Below, in pieces: positions 57,810-64,000 of a stretch of DNA of 64,000 nucleotides. The stretch is from contig NZ_LCYG01000019.1 in assembly GCF_001017175.1 (NCBI RefSeq), positions 62,001 to 126,000 of the forward strand, given 5' to 3'. The position numbers and the translations under genes are program-made. Each line of letters begins with the position of its first letter. Positions within the stretch are counted from its first letter, which is position 1. The notes beneath the pieces were generated by a model. It ran no database searches. It saw only the letters and a list, made by a program, of their open reading frames with translations, and was not told where the DNA came from. The DNA is from Microvirga vignae (GTDB taxonomy: Bacteria > Pseudomonadota > Alphaproteobacteria > Rhizobiales > Beijerinckiaceae).

Positions 57810-58630
57810 CGCGTCACCTCCGTATGTCTGGAGGCTCGGTCGGAGCGCGGCAGCCCATATTGCGCGAGGATCATGTCCACATCCGCCCGGCGGCGGGCGA
57901 GGGCCGCATCGACCTCCTGGCGAAGCTGCTCGTCCTCCTTCCGCACGGCCATCGAGATGTCGAACACCATGGGAAGCTGCGGTCCGTCGAAAGCGGGGCG
58001 CACCGGCGTCACTTTCAACGGCACCTTCTCCCGTCCTGCGAAGTACCCGCCAAGCGGTCCCCAGACCACCACGACGTCGATCTCGCCCGTTGCCAGGGAC
58101 TGCAGAATTCGCTCGGGCGGATTCGGCTCCCTGTAATCGCCATAGATCATGTAGCCGCGCACGTTCTCGACGATGCCGCGGCGGGCAAGCGCATGAGCGG
58201 GTGGCGTATTCGAGCCATCGTCGCCGATGAGGTGCACGCCGACTTTGACTCGGCGCAGAATGGGATCGTTAAAGGATGTGATTTCGGGGCCGTCGGCGCG
58301 GGTCACGAACACGTAGGTCGAGCGGTAGTACGGTGCCGTGGTGCGCACACCTTCGAGATTCGCAGGCAGTCCCGGCACGAGATCGCAGATTCCGGCTCTG
58401 AGGGTATTTCGCAGGAATCCACGCCGCTGAGCCCACCAAGTGTAGCGGATCTTCGCGCCGAGTTCCTCCGCAACGAGATCGACAATCTTGTTCTCGAACC
58501 CTTCTCCCGCCTCATTGGAGAAAGGAAGATTGTTCGGATCGGCGCAGACGCGTAGCTCTCGTGCCTCAACTCCACTCGCCACCACCAGGAGGACGGCAAG
58601 GACGATGCCTCTAAGGGAGCTTGAACACAT
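57806..58630 (-). CDS. MxaJ/XoxJ-like periplasmic protein (quinoprotein-associated SBP family 3)
   Basis: 274 residues. A signal peptide (IVLAVLLVVASGVEA) leads into a family 3 solute-binding fold beginning ELRVCADPNNLPFSN, the recognisable start of quinoprotein-dehydrogenase-associated proteins of the MxaJ/XoxJ type. GICDLVPGLPANLEGV and LATGEIDVVVVWGPLGGYFAG are family segments. XoxJ is thought to activate or mature the dehydrogenase rather than import a solute. Its start overlaps the end of the PQQ dehydrogenase gene by 20 bases, and its stop overlaps the following cytochrome gene. Confidence 0.88.
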   Translation of the reverse strand: MCSSSLRGIVLAVLLVVASGVEARELRVCADPNNLPFSNEAGEGFENKIVDLVAEELGAKIRYTWWAQRRGFLRNTLRAGICDLVPGLPANLEGVRTTAPYYRSTYVFVTRADGPEITSFNDPILRRVKVGVHLIGDDGSNTPPAHALARRGIVENVRGYMIYGDYREPNPPERILQSLATGEIDVVVVWGPLGGYFAGREKVPLKVTPVRPAFDGPQLPMVFDISMAVRKEDEQLRQEVDAALARRRADVDMILAQYGLPRSDRASRHTEVTR

Positions 58631-60449
58631 AGAGCGTCCCTCCCTTGGTGGTGACGTTCTTCAATTCGCGCATGGCATTCACGAAGCCCAATGCGGCCGT
58701 ACCGTCGCGCGGATCGAGATCGCCGGAGACGATAGAGCCCGCCCAGCCGCCGACGCCGGACAGGATCGCGACGTATTGCTTGCCGTCCGGCCCGCGATAG
58801 GTGGTCGGTTGCCCGATGATTCCGGAGGATGTCTTGAACTGCCACAGCACCTCGCCGGTGCGGGCGTGCACGGCTTTGAACCAGCCATCCATGGTGCCGT
58901 AGAAGACGACGTCGCCCGCCGTCGCGAGGGTACCGCTCCAGACGGGAAAGCGCTCGTTAATGGTCCAGAGTTCCTTGCCTTCCTTGATGTCCCAGGCGGT
59001 GAACTCGCCCATGTGCCCGCCAGGACCCGGATACATGCGCACTTCGGCTCCGAGATAGGGCGTTCCGGCGATGTAGTTCGGCTCCACGCTCTCCCAATCC
59101 ATGCACATGTTCATGTGCGGGATGTAGAGAAGCCCGGTCTTGTGAGAGAAGGCGCTCGGATTCCAGTCCTTCGCGCCGGGCGCGGTCGGACAGATGTCGC
59201 GTATCACGCGGTTGTTGACCGGCTCCTTCTCGGAGTTGACCTGTAGCCGTCCCGTCTCCATGTCGACACCGGTCACGGCCGTGAGCGCATGAAACGGCTT
59301 CGCGGAGAGAACTTCGCCCGTGGTCCTGTCGATGACATAGACGAAGCCCGTGCGGCCCGGATGCACGAGCACCTTGCGCGGTCTCCCTTCCCACTCCAGG
59401 TCGAGCAGGATCATTTCATTGATATTGTCCCAATCGTGGAGATCGTGCGGGGCAGTCTGGTAGAACCAGCGCGCCTCACCAGTATCGGCATCGCGGGCGA
59501 AGATGCCGGCGGTCCATTTGTTGTCGCCAGGGCGCTGATTGGGGTTCCAGGGACCTGGATTGCCGGTGCCGTGATAGAGCAGGTTCAGGTCGGGATCGTA
59601 GGACAGCCAGCCCCAGACCGTGCCGCCTCCCTGCTGCCATGCATCCGCAGGCCATGTGGTGACGCCGAGATCCGCGCCCTTGTCGCTGTCGTAGAACGGC
59701 TTGAAGTTCGGGCCAATCTTCACGTCCTGGTCCGGGCCGGTGCTGTAGGCCTTCCAGACACTCGTGCCGTCCTCGATGTTGAGGGCCTGGATCCACCCTC
59801 TCACTCCGTACTCGCCACCCGAGATGCCGACGATCACCTTGTCCTTCACGACCAAGGGCGCCATCGTCATGGTCTCGCCCCGGTTGATGTCGCCGAGCTT
59901 GGTCCTCCAGACCTCCTCGCCGGTCTCGGCATTCACCGCGACCACATGGGCATCGAGCGTTGTGAAGAAAATTCGGCCATTGGCGAAAGTAGGCCCGCGA
60001 TTGACCACGTCGCAGCAGGCTACGCCCTGAGCGGCCGCAGCCGGCTTCGGGTTGTACTGCCACTTCATCGGCGCGCCGGGCTGTGTCAGATCCAGGGCGT
60101 AGAGAATGTTGGGATAGGGCGAGAGGACATACATCGTGCCGCCGACCACGAGTGGCGCGGATTCGTGACCTTTGTTGACCCCCGTCGAGAAGGTGAAGGC
60201 CACTTGGAGGTTCTTCACAGTCTCGATGTTGATCTCAGAAAGGTCACTGTAGCGGGTGGAGGCATAATTCTTCTGCGGAATCGTCCACTGCCCATCCTCG
60301 GGCCCCATTGCAAAGTGAGGGGCAGCGGGCTGGGACGAGGTCGGTTGTGCCAGAATCGGAGAAGCAGGCTGAAGGGTCAGCGAGACGGCCAGAACAAGGG
60401 CAAGACGAGCTCCACCCAAAATGTGTTCTCCGGAAACTAAAGATACCAT
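58611..60449 (-). CDS. PQQ-dependent alcohol dehydrogenase, lanthanide-type (XoxF/ExaF-like)
   Basis: 612 residues with a signal peptide and an eight-bladed beta-propeller, so a periplasmic quinoprotein. The adjacent Cys145-Cys146 (GVACCDVVNRG) form the ring disulfide over PQQ. Metal ligands are expected at Glu213 (GISGGEYG) and Asn297 (GTGNPGPWN). The catalytic Asp339 is followed two residues on by Asp341 (HDWDN), the extra Asp that marks lanthanide-dependent enzymes; calcium enzymes such as MxaF have Ala there. Substrate may be methanol, ethanol or a larger alcohol. There is no haem domain. ATG 60449 is annotated; a TTG at 60419 with GGAG eight bases upstream would give a cleaner signal peptide and may be the true start. 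Confidence 0.92.
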   Translation of the reverse strand: MVSLVSGEHILGGARLALVLAVSLTLQPASPILAQPTSSQPAAPHFAMGPEDGQWTIPQKNYASTRYSDLSEINIETVKNLQVAFTFSTGVNKGHESAPLVVGGTMYVLSPYPNILYALDLTQPGAPMKWQYNPKPAAAAQGVACCDVVNRGPTFANGRIFFTTLDAHVVAVNAETGEEVWRTKLGDINRGETMTMAPLVVKDKVIVGISGGEYGVRGWIQALNIEDGTSVWKAYSTGPDQDVKIGPNFKPFYDSDKGADLGVTTWPADAWQQGGGTVWGWLSYDPDLNLLYHGTGNPGPWNPNQRPGDNKWTAGIFARDADTGEARWFYQTAPHDLHDWDNINEMILLDLEWEGRPRKVLVHPGRTGFVYVIDRTTGEVLSAKPFHALTAVTGVDMETGRLQVNSEKEPVNNRVIRDICPTAPGAKDWNPSAFSHKTGLLYIPHMNMCMDWESVEPNYIAGTPYLGAEVRMYPGPGGHMGEFTAWDIKEGKELWTINERFPVWSGTLATAGDVVFYGTMDGWFKAVHARTGEVLWQFKTSSGIIGQPTTYRGPDGKQYVAILSGVGGWAGSIVSGDLDPRDGTAALGFVNAMRELKNVTTKGGTLYVFKLP

Positions 60450-60545
60450 GCCTCAAGGGAGGCTCGACTCCAACCGCCCAGCTTCAACTATGTTCCCGAA
60501 AATGTGATCATGTCTTGCAAGAGCGGCATCCGGGTCCCGGGCCCG

Positions 60546-60716
60546 TCAGCGCCAGTACTCCCGGATCGGGATGCCGTACTCGTTGGAGGCATGGACGAGA
60601 AGATAAGCTCCTACGGCGGCCAGCAATCCGATCAGCACCAACGTGACCAGAAATCCCGGATCACGAAAGATGCGGAAGTCTTTCCGGAGTGAGCTGCTGC
60701 GCGGCTCTGCCATCAT
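60546..60716 (-). CDS. 56-residue single-pass membrane protein in the PQQ operon
   Basis: A short gene in the gap between the ABC permease and the PQQ dehydrogenase. It reads MMAEPRSSSLRKDF, then RIFRDPGFLVT, a membrane helix (LVLIGLLAAVGAYLLV, about 25-42) and a hydrophilic end HASNEYGIPIREYWR. The positive-inside rule puts the N terminus in the cytoplasm and the tail in the periplasm. Two ATGs in a row (60716, 60713) are available; ribosome site GGTG is weak. Gaps are 74 bp upstream and 96 bp downstream. Charge pattern, clean helix and position argue for a real gene. No family recognised; a small subunit of the ABC system or a dehydrogenase membrane tether are possible roles. Confidence 0.65.
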   Translation of the reverse strand: MMAEPRSSSLRKDFRIFRDPGFLVTLVLIGLLAAVGAYLLVHASNEYGIPIREYWR

Positions 60717-60790
60717 CCATCACCGATAACCTTCTCATATGAGAGGCAACTGAGAAGCAGGAGCCATGTTCCCCGTCGGTCGAGCCAAGG

Positions 60791-61594
60791 CTACTCGGCT
60801 GTCCGTCGAGCCCAGAAACCACGACCTGGATCGTAGCCCCAGACAGCAAGCCCGAAAAAGACAACCAAGGCCAGACTGCACATGCCGAACGCCACAGGCT
60901 CGAACTGGAGGTAGAGCGCAAACCGGATCATCTCGACCGCATGGGAGAACGGGTTCGCCCAGGCAATCACCGCCAACATGGGACTGACCTCCTCCAGGCG
61001 CCAGAGCGGGTAGAGCGCTGTCGAGGCGAAGAAGAGCGGAAAGATGACGAAGTTCATCACACCCGCAAAGTTCTCGAGCTGGCGAATGATGGACGAGAGC
61101 GCGAGGCCGAGAGCCCCGAGCATTAGCCCGGCCAGAACCAGCATCGGCAGCGCTGCCGCATAGCCGAGAACCGGCGGCCGAACATCCCAGACGCGGGCGA
61201 GCACGAGAAACAGATAGACGATGGGGAGCACAGTGATCGTATTGGCAAGAAGGCGAGCGCCCAGCAGCCACCAGCGCGGCAGCGGCGCGGTCAGGAGGAC
61301 CCGCATCGATCCCACCTCCCGGTCGTAGACCATGGACAGAGAACTCTGCATGCCATGGAACAGCAGCATCATTCCGACCAAGCCCGGGACGATATAGACC
61401 TCGTAGAGAATGTAGGTTTGATAGGGCGGGATGATCGAAAGCCCAAGCACCGAGCGGAAGCCCACGGCGAAGATGCCAAGCCAAACGAGGGGACGCACGA
61501 CGGCGGCCGCAAACCGCCCGTGCTGGCCCACGAATCGCAGCATCTCCCGCCGCACGATACCGGAGAGCGCCCGCAGGGCGCGGCGGGCCCTCAT
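60791..61594 (-). CDS. ABC-2-type permease of the PQQ-alcohol-dehydrogenase-associated ABC system (PedC-like)
   Basis: 267 residues with six predicted membrane helices in the ABC-2 (exporter-type) layout, and a family core of VYDREVGSMRVLLTAPLPRWW and NFVIFPLFFASTALYPLWRL. Related proteins are encoded next to PQQ alcohol dehydrogenases in pseudomonads (PedC in the ped cluster). Transport direction and substrate are not known. The start at 61594 overlaps the ATPase gene by four bases (ATGA); the open frame to 61768 runs inside it. Confidence 0.87.
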   Translation of the reverse strand: MRARRALRALSGIVRREMLRFVGQHGRFAAAVVRPLVWLGIFAVGFRSVLGLSIIPPYQTYILYEVYIVPGLVGMMLLFHGMQSSLSMVYDREVGSMRVLLTAPLPRWWLLGARLLANTITVLPIVYLFLVLARVWDVRPPVLGYAAALPMLVLAGLMLGALGLALSSIIRQLENFAGVMNFVIFPLFFASTALYPLWRLEEVSPMLAVIAWANPFSHAVEMIRFALYLQFEPVAFGMCSLALVVFFGLAVWGYDPGRGFWARRTAE

Positions 61595-62307
61595 GAGGGC
61601 GACCTCGTCAGCTGCAGGAAGGCTGCCTCGAGCGTTTGCCCGGGCGCGAATTCCCTCGCCTCGCCTGTCCAGCGAACGCTGCCTCGATGCAGCACGACGA
61701 GCTGATCGGCAGGTTCCACCTCGTCCAGCATGTGCGTGGCCCAAAGCACGCTCAGGCCCTCGCGGCAAAGGGAGCGCACATGGGTCAGAAGCAGCTGACG
61801 GCCGGCGACGTCGAGGCCGGCCGTCGCCTCGTCGACGATCAGGAATTGCGGCCGATGCAGAAGCGCCCGCGCGATTTCCACGCGTCGACGCAGCCCGCCC
61901 GAGAGAGCCCGCACCTTGTCACCTTGCCGATCGCTGACTTCGAGCCGCGCCAACTCTTTGCCTGCTCGCTCCATGCCCTCCCTGCGCGATAGGCCATGCA
62001 AGGCACCATGATAGGCCATGTTCTGCGCGACGGTGAGATCCAGATCCAAGGTCGGCATCTGGAACACGACACCGAGACTGGCCAGCGCCGGCAACGGATC
62101 GCGGCGGATCGAATGGCCGAAGATGCGGATATCGCCCTGCTGCGCACTGTAGAGCCCCGTCACGAGGGAGACGAGAGTCGTCTTGCCCGCGCCGTTGGGG
62201 CCGAGGAGAACCGTGAAGGAGCCGGGCTCCATCGAGAGGTTCACATCGTACAATGCTCGGCGCGCGCCGAAGCCGTGGCTCAGGTTCTCGATGGCAAGGG
62301 CTGTCAT
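61591..62307 (-). CDS. ABC ATP-binding protein of the PQQ-associated ABC system
   Basis: 238 residues, one nucleotide-binding domain. Walker A GPNGAGKTT, Q-loop VVFQMPTLDLDLT, signature LSGGLRRRVEIAR, Walker B FLIVDEATAGLD and His in WATHMLDEVE are visible. The LSGGLRRR form and QMPTLDLDL are typical of the family linked to PQQ-dependent alcohol dehydrogenases. The start at 62307 is set by an ATGA overlap with the beta-propeller gene. It forms the transporter with the permease downstream. Confidence 0.9.
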   Translation of the reverse strand: MTALAIENLSHGFGARRALYDVNLSMEPGSFTVLLGPNGAGKTTLVSLVTGLYSAQQGDIRIFGHSIRRDPLPALASLGVVFQMPTLDLDLTVAQNMAYHGALHGLSRREGMERAGKELARLEVSDRQGDKVRALSGGLRRRVEIARALLHRPQFLIVDEATAGLDVAGRQLLLTHVRSLCREGLSVLWATHMLDEVEPADQLVVLHRGSVRWTGEAREFAPGQTLEAAFLQLTRSPS

Positions 62308-63266
62308 GGTGCGACGACGAGCCCCCAGGGAGAGCGCCCGACGCCGATGGTTTTCACCACCTCCCGGTTCTCGAGATCGATCACGGAAACATCGCTCGAA
62401 TTGCCGTTGGCCGTATAGAGGCGCCTGCCATCGGGGGAGAGCGCGATGTGCCAAACCCGCTGTCCGACGAGATAGGTGCGCAGCACCTCGAAGGTCTTTG
62501 CATCAACTTCGGCAACCCGGTTCGCAGGGCCTAACGCCACATAGGTGCGAGAACCGTCGGACGTCAGCTGAATTCCGACCGCCTGGATGAGCTCGTGCGG
62601 AACGCCGGGCACCTCGAAGCCGATCTTCGCCAAGGGCTCCCGCGTCTCGGTGTCGAACACCTCCACCGTCCCGCGCAGTTCGGACGAGACCCAGATCTGC
62701 CGGCTGTCGGCCGAGACCTGCGCCATCCGCGGGCGCGTGCCGACGAGCACGTTATCGACGAGTTCAAGCGTCTGCGCATCGATCACATGCAGCATGCTCG
62801 TGGTCTCGGAGGTGTTCACGACGTAGCGCCCGTCCGGGCTCACCCCCATGCCCTCAGGCTCGACGCCCACCTCGACTTCCGTGACAATGCGCCGTTCCGG
62901 AATGTCGAGAACAGAGACGAGGTTGTCGTTCTCGTTCGCCACGAACAGGCGACGTCCATCAGGATGCAGCACGAACAGTTCAGGGTCCTCGCCGGAAGGC
63001 AGGAAGCCTTCAATCTTCCGGGTCTTCAGGTCCACGACATCGATGCGGTTGTCGTCGCCGACAGCAACATAAAGCTTCTGCCTGTCGGCACTCAGGCCGA
63101 TGCCGCGCGGTCGTCGCCCGACCGGGATCGTGTCGACAAGCTGCAACCTGCTGCCGTCGATCACAGACACCGTATTGTCCTGCTCATTCGAGACATAGAC
63201 CGTCTCGGCCCAAGCTGCCTGCAGGGTGAACACGAACCCGAAGATGACCAGGATCAGAACCTGCAT
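62304..63266 (-). CDS. PQQ-dependent catabolism-associated beta-propeller protein (YVTN repeats)
   Basis: 320 residues: a signal peptide (VLILVIFGFVFTLQAAWA) and about seven repeats of the form VYVSNEQDNTVSVID and LFVANENDNLVSVLD, which fold as a YVTN-type beta-propeller. The protein is periplasmic. Proteins of this family occur with PQQ dehydrogenases and their ABC systems; whether they bind PQQ, a metal or the dehydrogenase is unknown. Its start overlaps the end of the binding-protein gene by 13 bases and its stop overlaps the ATPase start. Confidence 0.9.
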   Translation of the reverse strand: MQVLILVIFGFVFTLQAAWAETVYVSNEQDNTVSVIDGSRLQLVDTIPVGRRPRGIGLSADRQKLYVAVGDDNRIDVVDLKTRKIEGFLPSGEDPELFVLHPDGRRLFVANENDNLVSVLDIPERRIVTEVEVGVEPEGMGVSPDGRYVVNTSETTSMLHVIDAQTLELVDNVLVGTRPRMAQVSADSRQIWVSSELRGTVEVFDTETREPLAKIGFEVPGVPHELIQAVGIQLTSDGSRTYVALGPANRVAEVDAKTFEVLRTYLVGQRVWHIALSPDGRRLYTANGNSSDVSVIDLENREVVKTIGVGRSPWGLVVAP

Positions 63267-64000
63267 CGGCTCTCCTCACGATCAGTTCCTAAGGTGTCGA
63301 GCTCGGAGCCGCGATGCAGATAGCCGGCCTGTGGCGAGACGGACACGAGAAGCCGTGGCCCCGCAATCAGAATCGGCTGACGCATCTGCCCGTCCCAAGG
63401 GCGGAAGCTCTGCCCCTGCCCCTTGAAGCCCGAGAGCATGAAGTCGGCACTGCGCAGATAGCCCATGATCGCGCTGGGTTCGCTGCTGCGGGAGTGGATG
63501 GCGGCCTCTCCGATCGCGCGCACGGCCGCCCAAGCCGCGTAGTCCACGGCCCCCATGCGTCGGCCGGCGAACTTTTCGAACCGCGCCTGCAGTTGCGTGG
63601 CGCCCCATTGCTCCGAGACTGGACTCCAAGCCGCCGTCACGAGCCCATGCGTTCCCGCCACCGGGCGCGGCCGCGCCGTGCGACCGGGAAGATAGTCGCC
63701 GAACTCGTTGGCTTCGTCTGCAACGACGAGCACGTCATAGTCGGCCACTTGGGATAGAGCCGGAATTTCGCTCTGCAGCGTCACATGCCCCGTATCGGTC
63801 CGGGCGTGACCGGGCCTGAAGGTCCATTCCCTCTCCGCCATGATCTCGGCGCCAAAGCGCTTTGCGGCTTGGCGGTAGGCTGCCGAGAGCAGCCGGTCCC
63901 CCGGTTGGCTTCCCGTCACGAGAAACCAGCGCCGCCAGCGTTTGGTCATCAGATATTGTGCGAGAGCATCGGCCAGCATGGCGCGGCTCGGCATCGTGTG
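63254..64000 (-). CDS. Substrate-binding protein of the PQQ-associated ABC system (N terminus outside window)
   Basis: 248 residues of the C-terminal part; the frame is open to the window edge. It is a family 6/leucine-binding-type periplasmic fold: PSRAMLADALAQYLMTKRW, WFLVTGSQPGD and YDVLVVADEANEFGDYLPG belong to the binding proteins associated with PQQ alcohol dehydrogenases. WDGQMRQPILIAGPRLLVS is a typical late segment. It heads the visible part of the operon; further genes of the system may lie upstream outside the window. The ligand is unknown and it may signal rather than import. Confidence 0.85.
   Translation of the reverse strand, partial: HTMPSRAMLADALAQYLMTKRWRRWFLVTGSQPGDRLLSAAYRQAAKRFGAEIMAEREWTFRPGHARTDTGHVTLQSEIPALSQVADYDVLVVADEANEFGDYLPGRTARPRPVAGTHGLVTAAWSPVSEQWGATQLQARFEKFAGRRMGAVDYAAWAAVRAIGEAAIHSRSSEPSAIMGYLRSADFMLSGFKGQGQSFRPWDGQMRQPILIAGPRLLVSVSPQAGYLHRGSELDTLGTDREESRCRF

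Noticed and set aside
59289..60440. 383-codon rightward frame opposite the PQQ dehydrogenase
   Set aside because: The opposite strand carries the disulfide, catalytic and metal motifs of the quinoprotein; this frame shows none.
1..64000. Mobile elements, prophage, tRNA-linked integration or toxin-antitoxin modules
   Set aside because: No transposase, integrase, tRNA, target-site duplication or antitoxin-like pair was recognised on either strand.

Overview
The window looks like chromosome of a high-GC alphaproteobacterium of the order Hyphomicrobiales (Rhizobiales), most like the Microvirga/Bosea/Methylobacterium group. This is inferred from DUF1236 proteins, the TRAP/ABC importer content, short translationally coupled operons and a PQQ alcohol dehydrogenase cluster with its own ABC system. 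No rRNA, tRNA, insertion sequence, prophage or CRISPR array was seen.

Layout. (1) 1-6612: a quinate/shikimate catabolic locus with a 3-dehydroshikimate dehydratase cut by the window edge, two tandem paralogous GntR/FCD regulators, and a divergent operon of a TRAP importer (dctPQM), a type II dehydroquinase and a QsuD-like quinate/shikimate dehydrogenase. Together they can import the acid and convert it to protocatechuate. (2) 6613-9412: a gene-poor stretch with a possible gene relic, two small or exported proteins of unknown role and a MltB-type lytic transglycosylase. (3) 9467-19578: a divergent sugar-type ABC importer cluster with RidA, an SDR, an RpiR regulator, a D-threonine-aldolase/D-serine-dehydratase-like PLP enzyme, an NTF2-like protein, an N-acyl-D-amino-acid deacylase and a MaoC hydratase. 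This suggests use of an N-acylated or sugar-linked D-amino acid. (4) 19846-23754: a protease-dead HtrA homologue, a LuxR-type regulator with a shortened receiver, an active-looking HtrA without a signal peptide, and a class III nucleotide cyclase. (5) 23850-31868: an RND efflux pump with its adaptor, a PerM/AI-2E-type membrane protein fused to a GAF domain, and a CheY-like regulator. (6) 32298-38450: an S8 peptidase with a Gly/Asn/Ser-rich N terminus, divergent from an ECF sigma/anti-sigma pair, then a LuxR regulator and three DUF1236 loci, one of them frameshifted. (7) 38579-47177: a LysR regulator, a small membrane protein, a complete peptide-type ABC importer with fused DppD-DppF ATPase, and a CocE/NonD hydrolase, ending in a 40-bp perfect palindrome. 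(8) 47505-51491: two small proteins of unknown function and a DHA2-type MFS exporter divergent from a LysR regulator. (9) 51762-64000: at least fourteen same-strand genes joined by overlaps or short gaps. They encode the PQQ-associated ABC system, a beta-propeller, a 56-residue membrane protein, a lanthanide-type PQQ alcohol dehydrogenase, an MxaJ/XoxJ-like binding protein, a lipoprotein cytochrome c, a caa3-type oxidase (subunits II, I, III), a CtaG-like assembly factor and a last cytochrome c. Read together this is a periplasmic alcohol-oxidising chain running from substrate to O2.

Recurring features: each of the three binding-protein genes that heads an importer operon is followed, before the first permease, by a strong hairpin. 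Divergent promoter regions carry short perfect inverted repeats that are good operator candidates. Starts were chosen mainly by Shine-Dalgarno spacing and ATGA/GTGA overlaps; doubtful ones are flagged.
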